Shown: positions 43,203 through 53,321 of the stretch, piece by piece
How positions within the stretch are numbered: the stretch's first letter is position 1
Layout: every line of letters starts with the position of its first letter
From: AC-37 sp036389295
Lineage (GTDB): Bacteria; Actinomycetota; Thermoleophilia; Solirubrobacterales; Thermoleophilaceae
Direction of reading: 5' to 3'
Length of the DNA stretch: 64,000 bases
NCBI GenBank assembly: GCA_036389295.1
Contig: DASVQB010000051.1
Span: 41,575-105,574, forward strand
The notes under the pieces: model-generated
Told to the model about the DNA's origin: nothing
Database searches by the model: none
What the model saw: only the letters and a program-made list of their open reading frames with translations
Made by a program: the position numbers and the translations under genes

Positions 43203-43871
43203 TCAGCCGACGGCGCTGGCGGCGCGACGCGCCGCGAAGCGCCCGGCGGGCTCCGGCGCCGCGACCGCGGCACCGTCGTCCGCCTCGCGGGCGGCGCCCG
43301 CGCGCAGGCTGATGTAGTGCAGGACGAAGCGGCCGATCGCTATCTGGTCGCCGTCCTGCAGCTCGCGCATCTCCACGCGCGAGCCGTTGACCAGCACCCC
43401 GTTGAGGCTGCGGTCGTCGAGGATCCGGGTTCGGTCCGACTGACGGTGGAGGAGCGCGTGCCGGCGCGAGACGGTCGGGTCGTCGAAGCGGAGCTGCGCG
43501 GACAGGCTGCGGCCGACCCTCGTCCAGCCCTCCTCGAGCGGCACGACGTGCACGCGCTCGCCGTCCTCGTACGCGAGGTACTCGCCCTCCGCCACCAGCG
43601 CGTCACGCGCCCCGGGCAGCCACTCGGGCATCGGGACCGGCGCGCCGGTCGGCTCCGCGAGCGCCAGCTCGCCGAACATCGACGAGCGCCGGAAGTCCAT
43701 CCCCGCGCAGTGGGGGCAAGGGGGGACTTCGTCGAGCTCGTGGAGCGCTATCGCGTACCCGCACGAGTCGCATCTGAAGCACCCGGCGCCGGCGAGCGTT
43801 CCGGCGGTGACCGTGTCGGCCTCTCCTCCGAAGATAATGCGGATTTTAACGAACTCCCGGCGGGCGTCCAC
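43203..43871 (-). CDS. FHA-domain protein with zinc ribbon
   Basis: 222 residues if started at GTG 43871; the start is uncertain, because no conventional start exists between there and the CxxC motifs, and GGAGGAG about 50 bases downstream suggests a later initiation. Residues about 40-65 carry CDSCGYAI - CPHC, a C4 zinc ribbon. Residues about 135-205 are a forkhead-associated domain (VGRSLSAQLRFDDPTVSRRH, LNGVLVNGSRVEM, DGDQIAIGRFVLH), which binds phosphothreonine. The tail is Ala-rich. A signalling partner of Ser/Thr kinases is likely. Confidence 0.8.
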   Translation of the reverse strand: MDARREFVKIRIIFGGEADTVTAGTLAGAGCFRCDSCGYAIALHELDEVPPCPHCAGMDFRRSSMFGELALAEPTGAPVPMPEWLPGARDALVAEGEYLAYEDGERVHVVPLEEGWTRVGRSLSAQLRFDDPTVSRRHALLHRQSDRTRILDDRSLNGVLVNGSRVEMRELQDGDQIAIGRFVLHYISLRAGAAREADDGAAVAAPEPAGRFAARRAASAVG

Positions 43872-43922
43872 CGGCACTGAACCGGAATTGCGCAAATTCC
43901 GGGACCGATCGGGAGTCCTTCT

Positions 43923-43965
43923 CGCACGTACCGACCGCGAGCCCTCCCGCACGTACCGACTGCGC
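43923..43965. repeat. Pair of 13-bp direct repeats between FHA and zinc-ribbon genes
   Basis: CGCACGTACCGAC begins at 43923 and again at 43948, a 25-base spacing, each followed by YGCG. They lie between divergent genes, about 50-85 bases from both starts, in the only stretch of moderate GC here. They may be an operator. Confidence 0.45.
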
Positions 43966-44009
43966 GCTCCCCACGGAGGTATCCGGCCGCCGGTGCAGAA
44001 TCGGACGCC

Positions 44010-44255
44010 ATGGCACGCGAGATCGCGTCGATGCTCCTCCGCCACAGCCTCGGCTCGCTCGACGGCGAGCGCGCCAGGTGCTCGCGCTGCCGCCGGACGC
44101 CGCTCGTCGGCGAGCTGATGCACGTGCTCGTGTCCGGACGCGAGGTCTGCTCGCTGTGCCTCGCCCGCGTGCCGGAGCGCGAGGGCGAGCCGGTCAGCTC
44201 GGAGCGCGTGCGTGCCACCGACCGCAAGCTCGCGGTCGTCCCGCGCGCGGCCTGA
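44010..44255 (+). CDS. Small zinc-ribbon protein
   Basis: 81 residues. Two CxxC pairs (Cys24/Cys27 in CSRC and Cys47/Cys50 in CSLC) form a four-cysteine zinc site, with a short helical N-terminus and a hydrophilic tail. It is divergent from the FHA gene, whose product also has a zinc ribbon. Ribosome-binding site GGAGG lies at 43976-43980, rather far upstream. Function unknown. Confidence 0.6.
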   Translation: MAREIASMLLRHSLGSLDGERARCSRCRRTPLVGELMHVLVSGREVCSLCLARVPEREGEPVSSERVRATDRKLAVVPRAA

Positions 44256-44283
44256 GCGCAAGCGCCCGTAGAATCCGGCCGCC

Positions 44284-44841
44284 GTGCTGCCCGTGACAGT
44301 CCACCGGGTCGTCTCCGCCCCTCGCGAGGACGTCTACGACCTCGTCGCCGACCTGGCCTACCGGCCGGCGTGGACCGACCACTTCACCTCCTCGTTCCGG
44401 CTCGAGCACCCGCAGTCGAGCGGCGAGGGGGCGTCGGCGCGCTACCGCCTCGACGGCCCGCTGAACACCCTCTGGCTCGAGACCCGCATCGTCGAGGCGG
44501 AGCGGCCGCGCCGGATCGTCGAGGCGCTCCGGGGCGGGCGCAGCGGCAGGACGACCGGCGAGGTCGTGTTCGAGCTGACCCGCCAGGGCCGCGGCCTCAC
44601 GCGCGTGGAGATGACGACCTGGATCGAGCCCGGCACGCCGCGGGAGGCGATCAAGGGGCGGCTCGGCACCCGTCCGTGGGTCCGCCGCCGGAGCAGGGTC
44701 GCGCTCGACCGCCTGCGCGCGATCTTCGAGGAGGGCCGCGAGGCGCCGCTCGAGCGCGCCACCGTGGCCGGCTGGGAGCCGCGCAAGTCTCCGCGCTTCG
44801 GCGTCTCGCCCCGGCCCGAGCCGCGCGTTCCCAGCGGGTAG
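44284..44841 (+). CDS. SRPBCC (polyketide-cyclase-like) protein
   Basis: 185 residues from GTG 44284. VHRVVSAPREDVYDLVADLA - RPAWTDHF is the standard N-terminal signature of START/SRPBCC ligand-binding proteins; RIVEAERPRRIVEALRGG and VEMTTWIEPGTPREAIKGRL continue the helix-grip fold. The C-terminus adds a basic tail of about 35 residues. Ligand unknown. A TAGAAT box ends nine bases upstream of the GTG. Confidence 0.75.
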   Translation: MLPVTVHRVVSAPREDVYDLVADLAYRPAWTDHFTSSFRLEHPQSSGEGASARYRLDGPLNTLWLETRIVEAERPRRIVEALRGGRSGRTTGEVVFELTRQGRGLTRVEMTTWIEPGTPREAIKGRLGTRPWVRRRSRVALDRLRAIFEEGREAPLERATVAGWEPRKSPRFGVSPRPEPRVPSG

Positions 44842-44855
44842 AGTTCCGCCGCCCG

Positions 44856-45395
44856 ATGCGCCTCGCACGCCTCCGCAGCGTCTCGATCGCCTGCGCCGTC
44901 GCCGCGCTGGCCGTCGCCGGCTGCGGCTCCGAGGACGAGAACGAGCCCAAGCGCGAGGGCCTGGGCGTCGAGGTCGCCGGCCTCAAGTACCGCGTCTTCA
45001 TGACTCGCCAGCTCAACCAGCACGACGCCGAGGACCGCGCCTACTACCGCGGCCCGGAGCCGCGCCCCGGCTTCACCCACTACGGGGTCTTCCTCAAGGT
45101 CTGCAACGAGAGCGAGGACTTCCGCCTGCCGGTCAGCGAGTTCAGGGTCGTGGACTCGCAGGGCAACGAGTTCGAGCCGCTCGAGTCGCCGGACGACAAC
45201 CCGTTCGCCTACCGCCCGCGGCGACTGAGCCCCGAGGCCTGCGTGCCCGAGGGCGGCAGCGTCGCCGCGACCGGGCCCACGGGCGGCGCCCTCCTCGTCT
45301 TCGACTTCCCCGTCCAGACGATCGAGAACCGGCCGCTGGAGCTCGAGATCGGCGCCGGCGGCGACGAGGGCAAGCGGATCGAGCTGGACCTCTAG
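44856..45395 (+). CDS. Lipoprotein, DUF4352-like fold
   Basis: 179 residues from ATG 44856. Lipobox in LAVAGCGSE (Cys22). The mature part (HYGVFLKVCNESEDFRLPVS, EFRVVDSQGNEFEPLESPDD) resembles the DUF4352/telokin-like beta sandwich of actinobacterial lipoproteins that ends with an acidic 'LVFDFPV - LELEI' pattern. Followed by a strong terminator. Confidence 0.75.
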   Translation: MRLARLRSVSIACAVAALAVAGCGSEDENEPKREGLGVEVAGLKYRVFMTRQLNQHDAEDRAYYRGPEPRPGFTHYGVFLKVCNESEDFRLPVSEFRVVDSQGNEFEPLESPDDNPFAYRPRRLSPEACVPEGGSVAATGPTGGALLVFDFPVQTIENRPLELEIGAGGDEGKRIELDL

Positions 45396-45403
45396 GCGCC
45401 TTC

Positions 45404-45436
45404 CTGCCTTTCCCTCGCATACCGAGGGAAAGGCAG
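45404..45436. terminator. Bidirectional hairpin terminator
   Basis: CTGCCTTTCCCTCG (45404-45417) and its exact reverse complement (45423-45436) form a 14-bp stem with a five-base loop between two convergent genes. It starts nine bases after the lipoprotein stop and ends nine bases before the PBP stop. No U tract, but the position and perfect stem are typical. Confidence 0.8.
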
Positions 45437-45444
45437 CACGGCGG

Positions 45445-47130
45445 CTACGGGCGGTCGCGGGTCAGGCCCGCGGAGAGGACGAGCCGCGCCGCCGGCGCGG
45501 CCGTGGCGCCGCCCGCCCCCGCCCGGACGAGCATGACCGCCACCGCCACCCGCGGCTTGCGGGCGGGCGCGAAGGCGGCGAACCAGGCGTCGGTGTCGGT
45601 CGCGCTCGGCTCGGCGTCGGCGCCGACGGTCGTCTCGAGCTCGGCCGTCCCGGTCTTCCCGGCCACGACCACGCCCGGGATGGCCGCGGCCGTGCCGGTC
45701 CCGCGCTGGACCACCCCGACCATGAACCGGCGGAGCGTCCGCGCCGTGCGCCGCTGGATCGCCCGGCGGCCGGGCGGCGCGGCTCCCGGCAGCAGGCTCG
45801 GCGGGCGCCGGACGCCGCCGGCCGCCACGGTGTGCGCGATCAGCGCCAGCTCGAGCGGCGTGGCGAGGACCTTCCCCTGGCCGATCGCGGTCGACCCCAG
45901 CGCCAGCTCCGAGCCGACCTCGCCCGCCGCCGGCAGCGTGCTCGGCGCCGCGCCGGGGAACGGCGGCGGCTCGTTGAACCCGAACCGCTCGGCCGTCGCG
46001 ACGAGCCGCCGCGCGCCCACCCTCACGCCGACCGGCGCGAACACCGAGTTGCACGAGTGGACGAACGAGTTCTCGAAGGTCCCCCCGCACGACTCGCCGT
46101 TCGCGTTCTCGAGGTCGACGCCGTCGATCACCGCCTTCGCGGCCACCGGGAACTCCGTCGACGCCTTCACCCGCCCCGACTCCAGGGCCGCGGCGGCGGT
46201 CACGACCTTGAACGTCGACCCCGGCGGCTGGGGCGCGGAGAACGCGATCCCGGCGAGCGCGAGGACCTGCGCGGTGCGGGCGTCGAGCGCCACGATGCCG
46301 CCGAGCCGGCCGGCCAGCGCCTGCACCGCGGCCGCCTGCACGCCCAGGTCGATCGTCGTGCGCACCGGCCGCGACGGCCGCGGGTCGCGCCGCGCGAGCT
46401 CGGCCGTCCCGGCGAGGAGCGTCCCGCCGGGAGTGCCGGCCACGCGGGTGTCCAGGATGCGCTCGAGGCCGCCGCGCCCGACGGGCCAGTCGCGGGGGAA
46501 ACCGCGCGAGTAGACGTACTGGCGGTCGGCGTCGGTGCGGGCCGGCCCGAGCTCGCCCACGATCGTCTGGGCCGGTCCCGGCGCCCGGACCCGCCGCGCG
46601 GCGGGTCCGGAGGCGATGCGGCTCCCGTCGCGGGCGAGGATCGCCGCCCGCCGCGGCGGGTCGCTGCGGCGCGTGAGCAGCGTTCCCGGGGCGAGGTCGG
46701 GGAACACGAGGTGCGGCGCCCAGGCGATCCGGTCGTCCTCGATCGGCAGCCGGACCTCGCCCGCGATCGGGCCGAACACGCGAGTGCGGACGGTGACCTC
46801 GACCGTCGCGTCGCCGCCCGAGCCGCGGACGCCGCGGACGATCAGCCCGGTCGCCGTGGCCGTCGCGGCCGCCTCGCGGTAGGCCCGCTCGAGGGCGGCG
46901 GGGGAGTAGCGGCGCTGCGCGTCGGGGGTGAGCTCGCGCCGCATCGCGGCCCAGTCCGAGCGCGCCCAGGCGGCGGCGAAGCGGCGCGCGGCGCGCTCGC
47001 GGTCCGAGGACCCTCCGCCGGCGAGCACGATCGCCGCGACCGCGACGAGCGCCGCCGCGAGGGCGGCGACGGGGACCGCCCGGCGCATCAGGCGCCGGCG
47101 CCGCTCGACCGAGAGGTCCCGCAGGGTCAT
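45445..47130 (-). CDS. Penicillin-binding transpeptidase (class B, MecA_N-like N-domain)
   Basis: 561 residues. One N-terminal membrane anchor (VPVAALAAALVAVAAIVLAGG), an NTF2-like MecA_N region (about residues 45-140), a dimerisation linker, and a transpeptidase domain with PGSTFKVV (SxxK), HSCNSVF (SxN) and AGKTGTAEL (KTG). All catalytic motifs are intact. It cross-links peptidoglycan at the outer face of the membrane. It lacks a transglycosylase domain. Transcribed alone, ending at the hairpin terminator. Confidence 0.9.
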   Translation of the reverse strand: MTLRDLSVERRRRLMRRAVPVAALAAALVAVAAIVLAGGGSSDRERAARRFAAAWARSDWAAMRRELTPDAQRRYSPAALERAYREAAATATATGLIVRGVRGSGGDATVEVTVRTRVFGPIAGEVRLPIEDDRIAWAPHLVFPDLAPGTLLTRRSDPPRRAAILARDGSRIASGPAARRVRAPGPAQTIVGELGPARTDADRQYVYSRGFPRDWPVGRGGLERILDTRVAGTPGGTLLAGTAELARRDPRPSRPVRTTIDLGVQAAAVQALAGRLGGIVALDARTAQVLALAGIAFSAPQPPGSTFKVVTAAAALESGRVKASTEFPVAAKAVIDGVDLENANGESCGGTFENSFVHSCNSVFAPVGVRVGARRLVATAERFGFNEPPPFPGAAPSTLPAAGEVGSELALGSTAIGQGKVLATPLELALIAHTVAAGGVRRPPSLLPGAAPPGRRAIQRRTARTLRRFMVGVVQRGTGTAAAIPGVVVAGKTGTAELETTVGADAEPSATDTDAWFAAFAPARKPRVAVAVMLVRAGAGGATAAPAARLVLSAGLTRDRP

Positions 47131-47232
47131 CCGTCCGGGCGGTGCCCGATCCCGCGTGATCTAGTCTGACGGCCCTCCCGGCCCCCGGGTGCCCGCCGCG
47201 CGCCCGCCCGCCCCGCCGCCGACCACCCAGCC

Positions 47233-48378
47233 ATGACGACCATCGACTGGATCATCGTCGCCTTCACTCTGCTCATGGGGGTCTGGGGCTACGCGCAGGG
47301 CCTGGTCGTGGGCGCCCTCTCGCTCGCGGGGTTCGCGGGCGGAGGCTTCCTCGGGTCGCGGATCGGGCCCAGCCTGCTGGAGGAGGGCTCGAGCTCCCCT
47401 TACGCTCCGGTTTTCGCGCTGACGGGCGCGTTCCTGCTCGGCGGGCTGGTCGCGTCGGTGGCCGAGACGGTCGGATTCCAGATCCGCAGGCGGATCACGG
47501 GCGGGCTCGGGATCGTCGACGGGCTGGGGGGCGCGCTGCTGATCGGCTGCGCCGCGCTCGGGATCGCCTGGATGGGCGGCGCGATCGCCCTCCAGACGCC
47601 GGGCGCGCGCGAGCTGCGTCGCGACATCCAGCGCTCGGCCATCCTGCGGCGCCTCAACGACGTCCTGCCGCCGTCGGCCGTCCTGAACGCGCTCGCGCGG
47701 TTCGACCCGTTCCCGAGCATCCCCGGGCCGAGGCCGGACGTGGCGCCGCCGAGCTCGCGCGTCGCGCGCGATCCGGACGTGCGGCGGGCGGCGGGGAGCA
47801 CGGTCAAGGTGCTGGGCACCGCGTGCGGCCTGGGCATCGAGGGGTCCGGCTGGATCGCGGCCGACGGCGTGGTGGTCACGAACGCGCACGTGGTCGCGGG
47901 CCAGGACGACACGACCGTCCAGCTCGGGGGCGAGGGCCCGCGCCACGACGCCGACGCGATCTGGTTCGACTCGCGGAACGACCTCGCGATCCTGCGGTCG
48001 AGCGGGCTCTCGGGCACGCGCCCGCTCCCCCTGCGTACGAACGCGCGGACCGGCACCTCCGGAGCCGTGATCGGGTATCCAGGCAACGGGCCGCTCGACG
48101 TGCGGCCCGCGAGGCTGGGCGACACGACGACGGTGCTGACACAGGACTCCTACGGCCGCGGACCGCTGCGGCGCCGCGTGACGGCGCTGCGCGGCACCGT
48201 CCGCTCCGGGAACTCCGGCGGGCCGATGGTGGACGGCGACGGCCGGGTCCTCACCACGGTGTTCGCCTCCACCGTCGGCGGCGAGCCGCGCGGCGGGTTC
48301 GGCGTGCCGGACTCGATCGTGCGGGACGCGCTCGCCCGGGCCGACGAGCGCGTCGACACGGGCGCATGCGCGCACTGA
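47233..48378 (+). CDS. MarP-like membrane-anchored serine protease
   Basis: 381 residues. The N-terminal 130 residues have four membrane segments of CvpA type (DWIIVAFTLLMGVWGYAQGL, FALTGAFLLGGLVASVAE). Residues 190-381 form a trypsin-like domain: His in VTNAHVVAG, Asp in NDLAIL, Ser in RSGNSGGPMVD. This is the architecture of MarP, a periplasmic protease for acid and oxidative stress resistance in mycobacteria. The last 13 bases overlap the next gene. Confidence 0.88.
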   Translation: MTTIDWIIVAFTLLMGVWGYAQGLVVGALSLAGFAGGGFLGSRIGPSLLEEGSSSPYAPVFALTGAFLLGGLVASVAETVGFQIRRRITGGLGIVDGLGGALLIGCAALGIAWMGGAIALQTPGARELRRDIQRSAILRRLNDVLPPSAVLNALARFDPFPSIPGPRPDVAPPSSRVARDPDVRRAAGSTVKVLGTACGLGIEGSGWIAADGVVVTNAHVVAGQDDTTVQLGGEGPRHDADAIWFDSRNDLAILRSSGLSGTRPLPLRTNARTGTSGAVIGYPGNGPLDVRPARLGDTTTVLTQDSYGRGPLRRRVTALRGTVRSGNSGGPMVDGDGRVLTTVFASTVGGEPRGGFGVPDSIVRDALARADERVDTGACAH

Positions 48379-49196
48379 GGGCCGCGCTGGCCGCCGGCGC
48401 CGCCGGCGCGCTCGTCCTCGCGGCGGGAACGGTCGCGAGCGGGCAGGGCGGCGCGCCGTCCGGCGGCGACGCGACGCCGGTCGCCGCCGAGAACCCCTGT
48501 CACGGCCCCAAGCGGCGCGTCCTCGCGTGCCCCAACCTGCGGATGCGGCCGCCGTCCGACCTGTTCACCTCGCGCACGCGGCACGGCCGCCGGCTGCTCC
48601 ACGCGACCAACTCGATCGACAGCCGCGGCGCCGGGCCGGCCGAGCTGCGCGGCCGCCGCGCGAGCGGGAAGCACTACATGGAGGCGGTCCAGGCGGTCCA
48701 CCGGCGCGGGTCGCGCAAGGTCTACCTGCTCGACACCGACGCCTACCTCGGCTTCAAGCACATCCCCGACCAGGGCGGCTACTGGAAGTTCAAGGACGCC
48801 GCGCGGTTCGAGATCTGGACGCTCGACCCCGACGACCGCCCGCAGGAGCTCGTCCGCGTCGGCCCCAAGCAGTACTACTGCCTGCGCGACCTCGTGCACA
48901 CGAGGCCCGGCGGGCGCTCGCCGGGGAGCCGCGTCTACCCGGGCTGCAACCAGGACCCCAGGCGCCGCCGCGTGACGCTCGGCACCTCGGTCGGCTGGTC
49001 GGACGTCTACCCCTCGACCTACCACGAGCAGTACATCGACGTCACGGGGCTCCGCGGCCGCTACGGGTTCCTCCACGTCGCCGACCCCGAGAACGGGATC
49101 TGGGAGACGTCGGAGTCCGACAACGCGGCGATGACGATCGTCTCGCTGCCGTCGGGACGCGGCCTCGGGACCCGCGGGCCGATGCCCCGTCCATAG
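48366..49196 (+). CDS. Secreted lysyl-oxidase-like protein
   Basis: 276 residues from ATG 48366, inside the end of the protease gene. A signal peptide (LRAALAAGAAGALVLAAGT) precedes LACPNLRMRPPSDL, NSIDSRGAGPAELRGRR, a YYCLRD segment, LGTSVGWSDVYPS and ESDNAA, the order of segments of bacterial lysyl oxidase-like proteins. The His-x-His copper motif is not evident (YWKFKDAARF stands in its place), so catalytic activity is doubtful; a structural or binding role is possible. Length is standard for the actinobacterial branch. Confidence 0.7.
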   Translation: MRALRAALAAGAAGALVLAAGTVASGQGGAPSGGDATPVAAENPCHGPKRRVLACPNLRMRPPSDLFTSRTRHGRRLLHATNSIDSRGAGPAELRGRRASGKHYMEAVQAVHRRGSRKVYLLDTDAYLGFKHIPDQGGYWKFKDAARFEIWTLDPDDRPQELVRVGPKQYYCLRDLVHTRPGGRSPGSRVYPGCNQDPRRRRVTLGTSVGWSDVYPSTYHEQYIDVTGLRGRYGFLHVADPENGIWETSESDNAAMTIVSLPSGRGLGTRGPMPRP

Positions 49197-49247
49197 GGTC
49201 GAGACCCCATTGGCGGCGTCGCCGGCACCCGCTACGGTGGTGCTCGA

Positions 49248-51548
<2,301 letters not shown>

Positions 51549-51557
<9 letters not shown>

Positions 51558-51625
51558 GCCCGCCGGCGGCCGCACGAGCCGCCGCGTCGCCGCCAGCGAG
51601 CTGAGCCCGCCGGCGGCCGGACGAG
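51549..51625. repeat. Tandem duplication at the 3' end of the topoisomerase gene
   Basis: GCGAGCTGAGCCCGCCGGCG... at 51549 recurs from 51596 (24 identical bases, then ACGAG in both after one change), a 47-base period. The first copy includes the gene's stop codon. A simple tandem duplication that left a second, unused stop. Confidence 0.7.
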
Positions 51626-51678
51626 ACGCCCGCGCCGCCCGGTCACGGTCCAGCTGTCACCCCTTCGGGGTACACGTC

Positions 51679-51707
51679 TTGCGAACGGGGACCGGCGGGC
51701 CTAGTGT
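51679..51707 (+). promoter_or_regulatory. Promoter of a leaderless gene
   Basis: TTGCGA (51679-51684) and TAGTGT (51702-51707) are 17 bases apart, and the GTG start at 51714 is seven bases downstream of the -10 box, so transcription should begin at or next to the start codon. Confidence 0.6.
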
Positions 51708-51713
51708 GGACTC

Positions 51714-53321
51714 GTGGTGCGGACTCGCCGCCTCGCCCTGGCAGGGGCGCTCGTAGCGCTCGCCCTGACGGGCGGGCCGGCCGCCGCGCGCGCCGCGGTC
51801 CCGCCCGACTTCGTCGGGGTCACGAGCTCGAAGCACGACCTGTTCGACCCCGACCGGCGGATCCAGACGATGGACCTCCAGTCCTCGATCGGCGTCGGGA
51901 TCCTGCGCGAGCCGTTCGACTGGTCGCGGATCGAGTTCAGCGAGGGCCGCTACTTCTACGGGCGCTACGACGCGGTCGTGCGCGACGCGGCCTGGCGCGG
52001 CCTCGAGCTGCTGCCGATCCTGTTCGACCCGCCGTCGTTCCGCTCGAGCAGGCCGCCCACCGGCGGGAAGCGCGGGATGTACCCGCCGTCCGACCCGGCC
52101 GCGATGGGGGTCTGGGCGGCCAAGCTCGTCGAGCGCTACGGCCCGAACGGGACGTTCTGGGACGCGAACCCGGCCATCCCGCGCGTCCCGATCCGCTCGT
52201 GGCAGGTGTGGAACGAGCCGAGCATCTCGGCCTTCTGGCCCGACGGCCCGGACGCGGCCGAGTACACCGCGCTGCTCGAGGCGGTGTCGGCGGCGATCCG
52301 CGCGGCGGACCCCGAGGCGGAGATCGTCGCGGCGGGCCTGCCCAACAGCGACCTCGGCCCCAGGGCGAACGAGTTCCTCGCCGACATGTACGACGCGGGC
52401 GCCGAGCCGGCCTTCGACACGCTCGCGATCCACCCCTACGCGAGCGACTTCTACGACGTGATGGCCCAGATCCACTCGTTCCGCGCGGTCGCGACCGCGC
52501 ACGGCGACTCGGCTCCGATCTGGATCAGCGAGCTCGGCTGGCCGACCGACGGCCCGCCGGGGTACGAGGCGAACGTCGTGACCGAGGCCCAGCAGGCCCG
52601 GCTCGTCACGCAGACCTTCCGCGCGTTCGCGCAGCACCGCGGCGACATCGGGCTGCGCGGCTTCGCCTACTTCTACTTCCGCGAGAGCGCGAAGGACCTG
52701 AGCAAGGACGAGCCGGACTCGATCTGGTCCCACGTCGGACTGATCGCGCCCGACCGCTTCAAGCCCGCGTACGCCGCGTTCGTGGACGTGGTCGCCGAGA
52801 TGCTCGAGAGGGGCGGGGGCGGGGGCGGCGGGGGTGGCGGCGGCGACTCCGGGGGAGGCGGCGACGACGTCGCTCCCCCGCGCGAGCCCGGCGGCGGCTG
52901 CGCCGATCTCGCCGGCGGCTGCCAGGACCCCGCGGTCGCCGCGCTGAAGGTCACCCCCGGGACGTTCCGGGCGGCGGCGAGCGGCGCGGCCGCGCGGCGC
53001 AGCTCGAAGTGCGCGAGGAAGGGCGCCCGCGCCCGCCGCGGCGCGTGCCTCGTGTTCCGGGTCGAGCGCGCGGCCCCGGCCGTCCTCGTCCGCGTCGAGC
53101 GCCTCGACGGCGGCCGCGTGGTCGGGCTCGGCGAGCCGCTCCGGGTCCCGGTGACGGCGGGCCGGAACGGGCTCCACCTGACCGGCCGCGTGGGCCGGCG
53201 GGCGCTGGCGCCGGGCCGCTACCGCGTGGCGGTGACGCCGCTCGACTCGGCCGGCAGGCGCGCCAAGCCCGGGCGGCGGACCTTCCGCGTGGCCGCCGCG
53301 CCAGCCGGACGCCGCAGGTAG
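51714..53321 (+). CDS. Secreted glycoside hydrolase (clan GH-A, GH39/5-like)
   Basis: 535 residues. Signal peptide LALAGALVALALTGGPAAARA. The TIM barrel (about residues 35-365) has the acid/base Glu in WQVWNEPS and the nucleophile Glu in WISELGWPT; both residues are present, so it should be active on a beta-linked polysaccharide. A poly-Gly/Asp linker (about 365-390) leads to a C-terminal beta-sandwich domain (residues 410-535). The 3' end overlaps the convergent membrane-protein gene by 103 bases. Confidence 0.78.
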   Translation: MVRTRRLALAGALVALALTGGPAAARAAVPPDFVGVTSSKHDLFDPDRRIQTMDLQSSIGVGILREPFDWSRIEFSEGRYFYGRYDAVVRDAAWRGLELLPILFDPPSFRSSRPPTGGKRGMYPPSDPAAMGVWAAKLVERYGPNGTFWDANPAIPRVPIRSWQVWNEPSISAFWPDGPDAAEYTALLEAVSAAIRAADPEAEIVAAGLPNSDLGPRANEFLADMYDAGAEPAFDTLAIHPYASDFYDVMAQIHSFRAVATAHGDSAPIWISELGWPTDGPPGYEANVVTEAQQARLVTQTFRAFAQHRGDIGLRGFAYFYFRESAKDLSKDEPDSIWSHVGLIAPDRFKPAYAAFVDVVAEMLERGGGGGGGGGGGDSGGGGDDVAPPREPGGGCADLAGGCQDPAVAALKVTPGTFRAAASGAAARRSSKCARKGARARRGACLVFRVERAAPAVLVRVERLDGGRVVGLGEPLRVPVTAGRNGLHLTGRVGRRALAPGRYRVAVTPLDSAGRRAKPGRRTFRVAAAPAGRRR

